NCBI GenBank assembly: GCA_002030045.1
Contig: LQBI01000005.1
Span: 23,602-87,601, forward strand
Source of the DNA: Candidatus Aegiribacteria sp. MLS_C
Lineage (GTDB): Bacteria; Fermentibacterota; Fermentibacteria; Fermentibacterales; JCC-6
Length of the DNA stretch: 64,000 bases
Reading direction: 5' to 3'
Position numbers and translations under genes: made by a program. Below are positions 47,262 through 55,162 of the stretch, piece after piece. The notes beneath the pieces were generated by a model that did no database searches, was not told the DNA's origin, and saw nothing but the letters and a program-made list of their open reading frames with translations. The number at the start of each line of letters is the position of its first letter. Within the stretch, counting starts at the first letter, position 1.

Positions 47262-48249
47262 ATGAACTTCGAACCTGATACTCTGTCGAAGGTTCCGGCG
47301 GCTCTGGACACCTACGGTGCAAGGGTCTCTTCTCTTCTCAATACGGGTGAGGACCTCAGGGGTCTGCCCTTTGCCTTCGTGGAAAAGAAGATGCTGGGAG
47401 GAAAAGGCGAGCTTTTTCTCAGGGACAGGTGCATCAGGTTCAGGTCCAACGGCGGGTTCAACAAGCTCTAAGGGACAGGAATCCATTCCATATTCAGATG
47501 TGACGGAACTGAGCGCCAACAATGCCTCCAATTTCCTGGACTTGAAGTTCATCGGTTCCGGAGGGAGCTTCAAGGTGGGACTTGTCTACTACGGAAGTGT
47601 CAAGGGCATCGATCCAAGGGATATCTTCTGGTACGACGTGGACAGCTTTCCCGAGAGGTCGGGAGCTTTCTACTCGCTGGTCTCGGCCATCCTGCCGGAA
47701 ACGGGTCTCGCCGGAGACCTGAAGCCGGAGAGCGTCAGAAGGACCCTTCAGGAATCCCTGGAGTATTTCAAGGGAAACAGGGCCATCGAGGACCTTGAGA
47801 TCAGGGATGTCGTGGGCAACACCCTCTATCCTCAGTATTCGGCCATGGTGGAGGCCTTCACCAGGTTCCTGGCCGGGACCGCCGCTTCTTCCGGGTCCTC
47901 CTCCGAAGGTTACATCGAGGTCTTCAGGGACCTTGACAGGATCTTCGCCGAAATGCTGGTCACTGCAAGGGATTCCCTTGCCGGGTTCAAACCAGGCAGG
48001 TTCACGGGGGACCGGAAGGTATACGACACGGGAGAGCGGTTCGAGAGGCTCTCATCCGTCTGGTACCTGAGGCAGATCGCGGCCCTGCACTTCGCTCCGG
48101 GTCTGCTCGGCAAGGACGGGATCCGGCACTGGTCGATGCTGGTCCTGAAGCCCGCCAGGGAGACCACCAGCAACAAGAGACGGATGGTGTCCATCGAGCT
48201 TCCGGAACCCGAAATCTTCGACAAGGCCATAGAAGAGCTTAAGGCCTGA
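47262..48249 (+). pseudogene. PH-like-domain protein with a single-base frameshift, unknown function
   Basis: ATG 47262 (GGAAGGG upstream) encodes about 69 residues ending GELFLRDRCIRFRSNGGF, then meets a stop at 47469-47471. The next frame continues at once with SIPYSDVTELSANNASNFLD and runs to 48249. Removing one base near 47466-47470 restores about 328 residues. The N-terminal 110 residues look like a bacterial PH/GRAM fold (membrane or lipid-binding in other proteins); the rest is helical with no known motif. The preserved downstream frame argues for a recent lesion or sequence error. Confidence 0.65.
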
Positions 48250-48265
48250 TCGCACGCGGCGGAAA

Positions 48266-48287
48266 GGGTCCCCGCTACGGGGGACCC
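48266..48287. terminator. Hairpin terminator between convergent genes
   Basis: GGGTCCCC (48266-48273) pairs with GGGGACCC (48280-48287) around a GCTACG loop. On the minus strand it is followed by TTTCC, so it best terminates the hcp-cupin transcript; on the plus strand the tail is C-rich. It lies 16 bases after the PH-like gene and 24 bases beyond the cupin stop. Confidence 0.6.
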
Positions 48288-48311
48288 CTGCGACGTCAGG
48301 AACTGTTCCCT

Positions 48312-48650
48312 CTACAGCAGCTTTGTCTTCCCCTCGGGCCTGGGTACCTTGGCTATGAGGATCCTCAGTTTCTCATCCCCTTCGTTGTACCAGCAGTGCG
48401 GTATTCCCGCGGGACTGTCTATCAGTGTGTCCCTGACAACCTCCCGCTTCTCGTCGCCCACCTCCACGATCCCCCGGCCCTCCAGAACGTAGAAGAAGAC
48501 ATCCACCGGGGTGATGTGCCTCAGCAGCCTCTCCCCGGGCCCGAGTTCCAGATGGCTCACAAGGGCGTGCCCGGTCTCGTAGAGCCTCCTGACGTCGACC
48601 CCGTGAGGGTTCTCGTCCCGAGGCCTGTCCTCGGGTCTTACAGTGTTCAT
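48312..48650 (-). CDS. Cupin-domain protein
   Basis: 112 residues, a single small beta-barrel cupin. Motif 1 is present in degenerate form (ITPVDVFFYVLEGRGIVEVG) and motif 2 as SPAGIPHCWYN. Few metal-ligand histidines remain (only the motif-2 His is clear), so a metal enzyme is not certain. ATG 48650 is chosen for its AAGGAG site 6 bases upstream. It follows hcp by 46 bases in the same direction and may be part of the Rrf2-controlled transcript. Confidence 0.8.
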   Translation of the reverse strand: MNTVRPEDRPRDENPHGVDVRRLYETGHALVSHLELGPGERLLRHITPVDVFFYVLEGRGIVEVGDEKREVVRDTLIDSPAGIPHCWYNEGDEKLRILIAKVPRPEGKTKLL

Positions 48651-48696
48651 GTTTCTCCTTCCCCGACCCTGCATGTCACCTGTTCGATCCCCGGCA

Positions 48697-50340
48697 TTAC
48701 GCGTTCAGGATCTTTTCCAGGTCCTCCTCCGGAGTGGTTATGGGCATTATGTTGAACTTCTCCACCAGCACCTGGAGCGCATCGGGAGTCAGAAAAGCGG
48801 GAAGCGTGGGCCCGAGCCTTATATCCCTGATCCCCAGGTAGAACAGTGAGAGGAGTATTGCCACAGCCTTCTGCTCGTACCAGCTGAGGACCATGGAAAG
48901 GGGCAGGTCGTTGACCCCGCAGCCGAAGGCCTCCGCAAGCGCTGAAGCTATCTGTATTGCCGAGTAGGCGTCGTTGCACTGGCCGATGTCCAGCAGCCTG
49001 GGTATTCCGCCTATGTCGCCGAACTGCAGCTTGTTGAACCTGTACTTGCCGCATGCGAGGGTGAGTATTACGCAGTCATCCGGGATCGCACGGGCAAGGT
49101 CGGTGTAGTAGTTCCTTCCGGGCCTTGCCCCGTCGCATCCTCCCACCAGGAAGAAGTGCCTTATGCTGCCGGACTTCACCGCCTCGATTACCTTGTCTGC
49201 CACGGACATCACCGCATTCCTGGCGAAGCCTGTGGTTATGGTCCTCTTCGGGGCGTCCTCTGTGAAACCCTCGGCAGCCAGGGCCGCCTCGATGACGGGG
49301 GTGAAGTCGCGGTCGTCAATGTGCACCACGCCGGGCCACTGGACCAGTCCGCAGGTGAATATCCTGTCCTTGTAGGAATCCCTGGGTTTCTGTATGCAGT
49401 TGGTGGTCATCAGGATCGCCCCCGGGAACTCGTCGAACTCCCTCTGCTGGTCCTGCCATGCCCCGCCGTAGTTGCCCGCCAGGTGCGAATACCTCTTAAG
49501 GCCCGGATAGGCCAGTGCGGGCAGCATCTCGCCATGAGTGTAGACGCTGATGCCCTTTCCCTCCGTCTGTTTGAGCAGTTCCTCCAGGTCACGGAGGTCG
49601 TGTCCGGAGACAACTACTGCCTTGCCCTTCACCGGGGTCACCCTTACCTCGGTCGGCTCGGGATGGCCGTAGGTACCGGTGTTGGCACGGTCCAGCATCT
49701 CCATGGCCCGCATGTTCAGCTCGCCCACCTCCAGGGCCGCCGCGAAGAGTTCCTCGGCGGACTCCCTTCTGGTCAGGAGGTCCATCATTCCATGGAACGA
49801 GGAGTAGACGCCATCATCCTCGACTCCCAGTATTCCGGCGTGGTCAACGTATGCCGCCGCTCCCTTGAGACCGTAGGTGATCAGCTCCTCCAGACCGGTC
49901 ACCGTCCGCCCCCTGTCCTCCATCCGTTCGGTGATGGATATCCTCGCGGCAAGGTCCAGCATTCCTTCTGTATCATCGGGAATATCAACCGCAGCTGGAC
50001 CCTCGGGTTCCTCAGGCTCAAGCCCCCTCTTCCGGCACTCATTCCGGTAGGCTTCCTCGAGACGGTCCCTGACACCCCTGCCCTTCTTCACAAGGAGGGC
50101 CAGGGTGAACGCGTCGAAGTTCACGTTCGTCACGGTCGTGAAGAGGGCCTCGATGACGAACTTGTCGGCCTCGCGATCCCTTATTCCCATCCTTCCCAGC
50201 CGGTCGGCCCACATCGATATGCCCTTGGACACATGGACCAGGAGGTCCTGCATCGCCGCGGTCTCCGGGTCCTTGCCGCAGACCCCGAACCGGTCGCAGC
50301 CTGTCCCCCTGGCTGTCTGTTCGCACTGGTAGCAGAACAT
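48697..50340 (-). CDS. hcp: Hybrid cluster protein (Hcp, hydroxylamine reductase family)
   Basis: 547 residues. The N-terminal cysteines Cys3, Cys6, Cys15 and Cys21 (C-x2-C-x8-C-x5-C) fit class I Hcp with a [4Fe-4S] cluster, typical of strict anaerobes. Downstream residues of the hybrid cluster are present (VVSGHDLRDLEEL, MTTNCIQKP, FLVGGCDGARPGR, ILTLACGKYRFN). Hcp reduces NO to N2O or hydroxylamine to ammonia in nitrosative-stress defence. The start is ATG 50340, with AAAGGAG just upstream. It is divergent from an Rrf2 regulator. Confidence 0.95.
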   Translation of the reverse strand: MFCYQCEQTARGTGCDRFGVCGKDPETAAMQDLLVHVSKGISMWADRLGRMGIRDREADKFVIEALFTTVTNVNFDAFTLALLVKKGRGVRDRLEEAYRNECRKRGLEPEEPEGPAAVDIPDDTEGMLDLAARISITERMEDRGRTVTGLEELITYGLKGAAAYVDHAGILGVEDDGVYSSFHGMMDLLTRRESAEELFAAALEVGELNMRAMEMLDRANTGTYGHPEPTEVRVTPVKGKAVVVSGHDLRDLEELLKQTEGKGISVYTHGEMLPALAYPGLKRYSHLAGNYGGAWQDQQREFDEFPGAILMTTNCIQKPRDSYKDRIFTCGLVQWPGVVHIDDRDFTPVIEAALAAEGFTEDAPKRTITTGFARNAVMSVADKVIEAVKSGSIRHFFLVGGCDGARPGRNYYTDLARAIPDDCVILTLACGKYRFNKLQFGDIGGIPRLLDIGQCNDAYSAIQIASALAEAFGCGVNDLPLSMVLSWYEQKAVAILLSLFYLGIRDIRLGPTLPAFLTPDALQVLVEKFNIMPITTPEEDLEKILNA

Positions 50341-50362
50341 GGCGGCTCCTTTCATGACAATA

Positions 50363-50380
50363 TTGGTATTACAGTACCAA
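50363..50380. promoter_or_regulatory. Palindromic operator over the hcp transcription start
   Basis: TTGGTA (50363-50368) and TACCAA (50375-50380) form a perfect 6-bp inverted repeat with a 6-base spacer. It lies immediately downstream of the minus-strand hcp -10 box, around the expected +1. The position fits a repressor site, most simply for the divergent Rrf2 protein. Confidence 0.6.
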
Positions 50381-50407
50381 ATATATATTCACTCCACTTA
50401 CTGTCAA
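50380..50407 (-). promoter_or_regulatory. hcp promoter
   Basis: On the minus strand a perfect TTGACA (50407-50402) is followed after 16 bases by TATATT (50385-50380). The hcp ATG is 40 bases further on. The surrounding AT-rich stretch contrasts with the GC-rich genes. Confidence 0.7.
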
Positions 50408-50427
50408 TAGACGAATACTTAGAACAT

Positions 50428-50473
50428 CAGAATGCTTCCATATATTGACATTCTGGTAGTGAATTACTAAAAT
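50428..50473 (+). promoter_or_regulatory. Promoter of the Rrf2 gene with overlapping inverted repeat
   Basis: TTGACA (50445-50450), a 17-base spacer and TAAAAT (50468-50473) make a near-consensus promoter about 38 bases before the ATG. An inverted repeat, CAGAATG (50428-50434) and CATTCTG (50449-50455), overlaps the -35 box and could be an autoregulatory operator. Confidence 0.65.
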
Positions 50474-50510
50474 ACTGACAATTAACCCGCATCCATTGAA
50501 GGGGAACAGT

Positions 50511-50933
50511 ATGCCATCACCGGTGTCCATTCCCGAATCGGTCTCCCTGGCGGTACACGCCCTGGTCAGGATGGCGGCCGAAAGGGACTCGGTCCTGAAG
50601 CTCGGGGACCTGATGGTCCGTCCCGGGTCCATGGACCATCTCTCCAAGGTCATGCAGAAGCTGGTGGCCGCAGGGATGGTCAGTTCCAGACGCGGGAGGA
50701 GCGGAGGGTTCCTGCTGGCAGTCGATCCCTCCGACATCAGGCTGATGGATGTCTGGATAGCCCTGGAGGGCACCTTCCAGTCCGCCGTCTGCCCCTTTGC
50801 CGGAAGGGGATGTAGCATGCGGGAATGCGTGTTCGGTACAGTGGCCTCGGATGCCGCTCACCTGATAGGCGACTACTTCTCCCGCACCACAGTCGCCGAC
50901 CTGGCCGGCCTTTTCATGGGGAAAGGAAACTGA
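50511..50933 (+). CDS. Rrf2-family transcriptional regulator
   Basis: 140 residues with a winged-helix N-terminus (VSLAVHALVRMAAE, then VMQKLVAAGMVSSRRGRSGGF) and the Rrf2 cysteine triad Cys94, Cys101 and Cys106. Such cysteines usually hold an Fe-S cluster that senses NO, oxygen or cluster status (NsrR, IscR). ATG 50511 follows AAGGGG. Divergent from hcp, with promoters and palindromes in the shared 170-base gap, it most likely represses hcp and itself, lifting repression on nitrosative stress (inference). Confidence 0.9.
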   Translation: MPSPVSIPESVSLAVHALVRMAAERDSVLKLGDLMVRPGSMDHLSKVMQKLVAAGMVSSRRGRSGGFLLAVDPSDIRLMDVWIALEGTFQSAVCPFAGRGCSMRECVFGTVASDAAHLIGDYFSRTTVADLAGLFMGKGN

Positions 50934-50947
50934 CGCGTCAAGCAAGG

Positions 50948-51358
50948 ATAATAATAAGGATAGACGGGGAGAAGTGCGACGGATGAGGCATTCGTGCGGA
51001 TGCATGCCACCAGGAGGCCATAAGGCTGGTGGACGGCAAAGCCAGGCTGGTGAAAGAATCCTACTGCGACGGCCTGGGTGACTGCATCGGTCCATGTTCC
51101 GGGGATGCCATCTCCTTCGAGGAGAGGAAAACCGAACCCTTCGACGGGGAAGCCGCAAGACGCAACCTTCCCGGCGGCTGCCGGGATCACGTTACGGTTT
51201 TCGGACCCGCCGTTTCGGACGCGGAAGGTATCGCCGCTGTGGAACCCGGCTCCCCTCAGTTCGGCCACTCTAGGCGTGACGGGAGAAACACTCGGGGAAC
51301 GCTGACCGTCAGGTTCCCTTCCCTGCCGCCCCGGCGGGTATCAGGGACCTTCGTATGA
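50948..51358 (+). pseudogene. Decayed 2[4Fe-4S] ferredoxin downstream of the Rrf2 gene
   Basis: Reading from 50948, the frame gives IIRIDGEKCDG, a TGA (50984-50986), then GIRADACHQEAIRLVDGKAR and, further on, a second site YCDGLGDCIGPC. This is the ferredoxin that commonly accompanies hcp and Rrf2 genes. In the first cluster, the TGA sits where the second Cys belongs and CGT (Arg) where the third belongs. No ATG, GTG or TTG start precedes it. The C-terminus is also degenerate and overlaps the PrsW stop by 50 bases. A Sec codon is conceivable but disfavoured by the missing third Cys. Confidence 0.65.
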
Positions 51359-51989
51359 GGACGAAGACCATGCGCCAGGACAGGGCAAGGAAGACGAGGA
51401 ATACGAATCCGCCTAAGATGTTGCTGCCGGTGAGCAGGTTGAACAGGCCGTGCAGAAGCATTCCGCCAAGAAGACCCAGGACAACCATGAGACCCGACTT
51501 TCGAGTCCCCAGTCTTCTGTGCCATCCCAGGGCGAGCCCCCATAGGCTGGAAAAGAGAGCATGGGCCGGCACGCTGAGCACTGACCTTCCCGCCAGTACC
51601 ATGACGCCGGCTTCCTTTCCTCCGGCGACCCAGACGTTCAGCACGTAGAGGACGTTCTCAACGGATGCGAAACCAAGGGCGGCCGCCGTGGCGTAGACCA
51701 TGCCGTCTATCGGTTCGTTGAACTCCGGGTTGTCGTATACGGTCCATCTCACGCAGAGGAACTTCGCTGTCTCCTCCGACACCGGGGCGATGAGGACCGA
51801 CGAGTATATCAGCGCCAGCTTGAAGGGGAGTTCCTTCAGCGAGAAGACCATGGCCGCAGCGACGATGGCTCCCACCAGGAATGTCCTGGCCACGAGTTTC
51901 CGGGGTTCCGGAGCGTACCTGTCGCTCCGGTAGAAGAGGATCATCCACAGGAGCGCCGGCAGGATCGAGGCGAACATCGGGATGAGCAT
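51309..51989 (-). CDS. PrsW-family intramembrane metalloprotease
   Basis: 226 residues with about seven hydrophobic helices. Catalytic motifs are visible: SEETAKF (Glu72, Glu73, with the EExxK pattern), then SVENVLYVLN, PAHALFSSLWG and LLHGLFNLL, whose histidines should bind metal. PrsW cleaves anti-sigma factors such as RsiW in Bacillus; CAAX-protease relatives have other substrates. No anti-sigma gene is nearby. Its 3' end overlaps the ferredoxin remnant. Confidence 0.85.
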   Translation of the reverse strand: MLIPMFASILPALLWMILFYRSDRYAPEPRKLVARTFLVGAIVAAAMVFSLKELPFKLALIYSSVLIAPVSEETAKFLCVRWTVYDNPEFNEPIDGMVYATAAALGFASVENVLYVLNVWVAGGKEAGVMVLAGRSVLSVPAHALFSSLWGLALGWHRRLGTRKSGLMVVLGLLGGMLLHGLFNLLTGSNILGGFVFLVFLALSWRMVFVLIRRSLIPAGAAGKGT

Positions 51990-52060
51990 GCGGCCTCCAT
52001 TGAAGTGTGGTCACTGTCACGGAACCGGCCTTCGCGACCGGTTGAGAATATTCCCCGCCG

Positions 52061-52936
52061 TCACTCTCTGTCAATGAAGGGGCAGTGGCGCTCCATGAGA
52101 TCGGTGAAGAGCCGGTCCCCCTCCCTGCCCTGAATACCCATTCTGGTAAGCGCGAAGTCGTACTTCGCCGGATCGGCGGGGTTCAGTCTCCTGAAACCCC
52201 CGGTGATCTCCATGACCGTCCGGAGGTCCACCGCCTTCCTGCGGGTGAAGCCCATTGCCCTTCCCAGCCTGTACATGTGCGTGTCCACCGGGACCATCAG
52301 TGCCGATGCGGGTATTCCCTCCCAGCCGCCGGGGTCCACGTCGTCACTTCTCACCATCCATCTCAGGTACAGGTGGAGTCTCTTGCACGCGCTCCCGAGG
52401 CCCGGTCTGGGGAGCAGGCTGCACCTGTCCAGACCCGCCTTCTCCAGCAAGGTGGCGACAAAAGTGTCCAGGGCCTCGAGAAAAGGCGCCCTTCCGGCCA
52501 GGAAGGCCAGGAAGCCGCCAAGGCTGCCCCATTCCCGCTGAAGGAAAGATACGGCGGAGAGGAGCGACGCCATCTCCGCGCCTGTGGTGAACCGGTGTCT
52601 GAAGCCCCTCAGCTCCTCCTGGAGGTCCCTCCCGGACATGTCCCCGATGAAGGAGAAGGGCGAGGGTCCCAGCATGTCCAGGACCCTGCCGGTGCTCGCC
52701 AGTATCTGTGCCACCCTGCCGTAGGCCAGACCCGAGGAGACGATCCCCGCAGTCTCCCTGTCGCCCACATCGTCGTAGCGCCAGAGGAACTCCAGCGGGT
52801 CCGGGTGGATCATCTCCCGGCGGTTGTAGGTCCTGTAGATTTCCTCCAGGCATTCCCCGAGAGAACCCGGCTTCTCCGGCAGGTCCTTCCCGCTCCCCAC
52901 TAACGGATCAGTGTCACCCTCTGGGTAGCGCTCCAT
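52061..52936 (-). CDS. TIGR02757 (DUF2400) family protein
   Basis: Up to 291 residues. The family signature is clear: YNRREMIHPDPLEFLWRYDD, DRETAGIVSSGLAYGRVAQI, LHLYLRWMVRSDD and MVPVDTHMYRLGRAMGFT. The function is not established; the fold is predicted helical and may resemble helix-hairpin-helix DNA glycosylases. Two starts are possible: ATG 52936, overlapping the upstream gene by 37 bases, or GTG 52900 at a TAGTG junction, which would give 279 residues. Neither has a good Shine-Dalgarno. Confidence 0.85.
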   Translation of the reverse strand: MERYPEGDTDPLVGSGKDLPEKPGSLGECLEEIYRTYNRREMIHPDPLEFLWRYDDVGDRETAGIVSSGLAYGRVAQILASTGRVLDMLGPSPFSFIGDMSGRDLQEELRGFRHRFTTGAEMASLLSAVSFLQREWGSLGGFLAFLAGRAPFLEALDTFVATLLEKAGLDRCSLLPRPGLGSACKRLHLYLRWMVRSDDVDPGGWEGIPASALMVPVDTHMYRLGRAMGFTRRKAVDLRTVMEITGGFRRLNPADPAKYDFALTRMGIQGREGDRLFTDLMERHCPFIDRE

Positions 52937-54579
52937 TCCGGACCGTCCAGGCGGATGAGATAGAGTCCGGGAGGTACGTCCTCATCCGGCATCCAGTATA
53001 CGCTTCCGATTCCCCCTTCCAGCTCGGCGGTCTCCCTGTGCACGACCCTGCCGGCGATGTCCCATACGGTCACGGATGCTGCGGTGGCGGAGGAGGCGGT
53101 ATACGGTATCGATACAGAACCCCTGAACGGGTTGGGCCCGGCGCTGCCTATGTCTATCCCGTGGGCCGCTGGACCGCCATGGGCTACCCCCGTGGCGCTG
53201 GTCTGGTACTGGAAGAACCATGTATCCGGAGCGAACCTGGGCAGGGACTCGTTCCTGCCGGAATCATCGGCGGCGGCGATGTAGTACTGGACGGTCTGGC
53301 CTCCTATTACACCCGGGATGTCCGCCGTGAAGGAATCGGAACCGGTGGAGGTCATCCCCAGCTCGGTGAAGGAGCCCGACATACCGGTCCTGTAGTGGAC
53401 GCTGTGCCCTGTCAGGGCGTTGGAGGGGTGGCAGGTGATCCTGGCGTCCACCGTCACCGGAATGTCCGCCGGCTGCTCGTCCGCCACCGGGACGTGCCTG
53501 ATGAAGAGCATCTCGCTGTCCATGACGTTACGGGTCCTGCAGTGGAGGGCATCGTCCGGCAGCCACCCGCTGTGCTCGAATCCCTCGATGGTGTACCCCG
53601 GCATGGCGGTGTCGTACACATCCAGGGCGGCGGCGTCCAGCGACGAGCCGAACAGGGGGATGTATACATGGTCGTTGCATATCAGGCTGTTGGTATAGCC
53701 CTCGCTGCCGCTGCTGGCCACCCTGATGACTTCCCAGTCGCCCCCGTACGGGCTCTGTGTCCCGGCCAGCAGGTCGGCGGCGGTCTCCAGCGCCGCATAG
53801 CTGGGATGGGACGGGGGAAGCTGCAGCACCAGCACCCTGTCGGGGCTCAGCATCTTGGCCCAGCAGTCTATGTGGTCTATGGTCACGTAGGAGAGAGGGT
53901 CATCCATCGTGACGTAGTCGGTGATGCCGAGGTAGATCTCCATCTGGGAGTCCACCCAGTCCTCGTTGCCGCCGTTCTCGTCGTATACCAGGTTGGTGGA
54001 CATGGCCTGCCCGAACCCGCTGGACATGTAGTTGCCGCCGGTATGCACTATGTCAGATATGTAGACGGGTATTCCCCACGCGGCACCGACTTCCACCGGG
54101 ATCTGGTCGTCGTCGGGCCTGGGCCTGTTGTAGACGTAGTCGAATATGCCCTGTGTGCCGTCCTCCAGCAACACGAACCAGGGCCCGTAGTCCCTGACCC
54201 ATATGGAGTTCGTGGTGGCGAAGAAGTAGTCCACGTTGCTCATGTTCACGCCGGCGCTGGTGAATGCCGACTCGACACTGCCCTGCTGGCTCTCCTCGCA
54301 GATGACCCAGACGGTGGTCTCCTGGGAGAAGGCCACGATGAGTTCGTAGGGAAGCCCCAGGGGCCATCGGATGAAGACGCCGGTAGCCGGGTCCCACTCG
54401 GCGGGATTGACGGTGCCGTCCGGCGGAGGCGCGGTGGGGACCGTGTTGACGCCGATCTCGTGCAGGCGGGTCAGTTCCTCCTCGGTGAACCCGATGGGAA
54501 GGAGTTCCTCGGTGCCGCAGACCGATAGCTCGGCGGAGGCGGTCATTGCGAGAATGAGCAGAAGGAATGCATACTTCAT
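52900..54579 (-). CDS. Secreted PPAD-type peptidylarginine deiminase with C-terminal sorting domain
   Basis: 559 residues. Signal peptide (YAFLLLILAMTASAE), deiminase domain (about 25-365), an Ig-like domain (about 370-465), and an 85-residue Por/T9SS-type sorting domain at the end (GPNPFRGSVSIPY, GLYLIRLDG). The full catalytic set of Porphyromonas PPAD is present: Asp130 (SIWVRDYGPW), His236/Asp238 (IDHIDCWAK), Asn297 (GYTNSLI) and Cys347 (DALHCRT). Arg152 and Arg154 (NRPRPDD), which bind the substrate C-terminal carboxylate in PPAD, are also there. It converts C-terminal arginine of peptides to citrulline and ammonia. ATG 54579 has a GGAGG site. Agmatine deiminase is the alternative but is cytosolic and lacks these additions. 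Confidence 0.88.
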   Translation of the reverse strand: MKYAFLLLILAMTASAELSVCGTEELLPIGFTEEELTRLHEIGVNTVPTAPPPDGTVNPAEWDPATGVFIRWPLGLPYELIVAFSQETTVWVICEESQQGSVESAFTSAGVNMSNVDYFFATTNSIWVRDYGPWFVLLEDGTQGIFDYVYNRPRPDDDQIPVEVGAAWGIPVYISDIVHTGGNYMSSGFGQAMSTNLVYDENGGNEDWVDSQMEIYLGITDYVTMDDPLSYVTIDHIDCWAKMLSPDRVLVLQLPPSHPSYAALETAADLLAGTQSPYGGDWEVIRVASSGSEGYTNSLICNDHVYIPLFGSSLDAAALDVYDTAMPGYTIEGFEHSGWLPDDALHCRTRNVMDSEMLFIRHVPVADEQPADIPVTVDARITCHPSNALTGHSVHYRTGMSGSFTELGMTSTGSDSFTADIPGVIGGQTVQYYIAAADDSGRNESLPRFAPDTWFFQYQTSATGVAHGGPAAHGIDIGSAGPNPFRGSVSIPYTASSATAASVTVWDIAGRVVHRETAELEGGIGSVYWMPDEDVPPGLYLIRLDGPEWSATQRVTLIR

Positions 54580-54671
54580 TGGTTTCCTCCATGGTCCTGT
54601 AATTGAAAACGCATTCGCGAAAGAGTGTTGACGGTTAGTATAAGAAACCTGTCGGGGAAGAGGGAGTATCC

Positions 54672-55085
54672 ATGCCCAGGTCAATTGCTTTCAGTCTCGC
54701 CGCCACCCTGCTCTGGGGCGTCTGGGGAATAACCGCCAAACTCGCAGCGGACCGTCTCGGGCACTGGCCGTCCCTCGTCCTCTATTCCGCCGTGTCATTC
54801 ATCATCATATCAACCATGTTCGCGCTCTCGGGTTCCTCCCTGCGGCATCTGCCCCTTCGAGGAGGGCTGCTGGCGGTGGCCGCAGGCCTCTCCGGAGGGC
54901 TGGCGGTTGCCGCCTTCCAGAAGGCCCTCTCATGCGGGCCACTCAGTTCCTCCATATCCCTGACGGCTCTCTATCCGCTGATACCGGTGCTCTACGGAGC
55001 CATAATCCTGGGGGAGAGGGTAACCGTCGCCAGGGGAACGGGGATGGTGCTGGCCCTGGTGGCGGGAGTACTGCTCTGCTTCTGA
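54672..55085 (+). CDS. Half-size EamA/DMT-superfamily transporter
   Basis: 137 residues with five hydrophobic helices and a single EamA repeat (ATLLWGVWGITAKLAAD, SLTALYPLIPVLYGAIILGE). Full-length EamA permeases have two repeats (about 300 residues); single-repeat proteins work as dimers. AGAGGGAG precedes ATG 54672. It diverges from the PPAD gene by 92 bases. The substrate is unknown; metabolite or amino-acid export is typical of the superfamily. Confidence 0.8.
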   Translation: MPRSIAFSLAATLLWGVWGITAKLAADRLGHWPSLVLYSAVSFIIISTMFALSGSSLRHLPLRGGLLAVAAGLSGGLAVAAFQKALSCGPLSSSISLTALYPLIPVLYGAIILGERVTVARGTGMVLALVAGVLLCF

Positions 55086-55162
55086 CCGGCCGGCAGCTGC
55101 GGCGGCAGAACCTTGATGCGAACATACTCGTACGGAAATACGGACCGCCGGGTCCAACAGAT

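Noticed and set aside
50984-51030. Selenocysteine insertion at the TGA in the ferredoxin frame
   Set aside because: The next cluster ligand is Arg, there is no start codon, and the hairpin begins one base after the TGA with its loop too close for a bacterial SECIS. Decay is simpler.
52023-52043. AACCGG-N9-CCGGTT hairpin after the TIGR02757 gene as a terminator
   Set aside because: A 6-bp stem without a T run in the direction of transcription; too weak to call.
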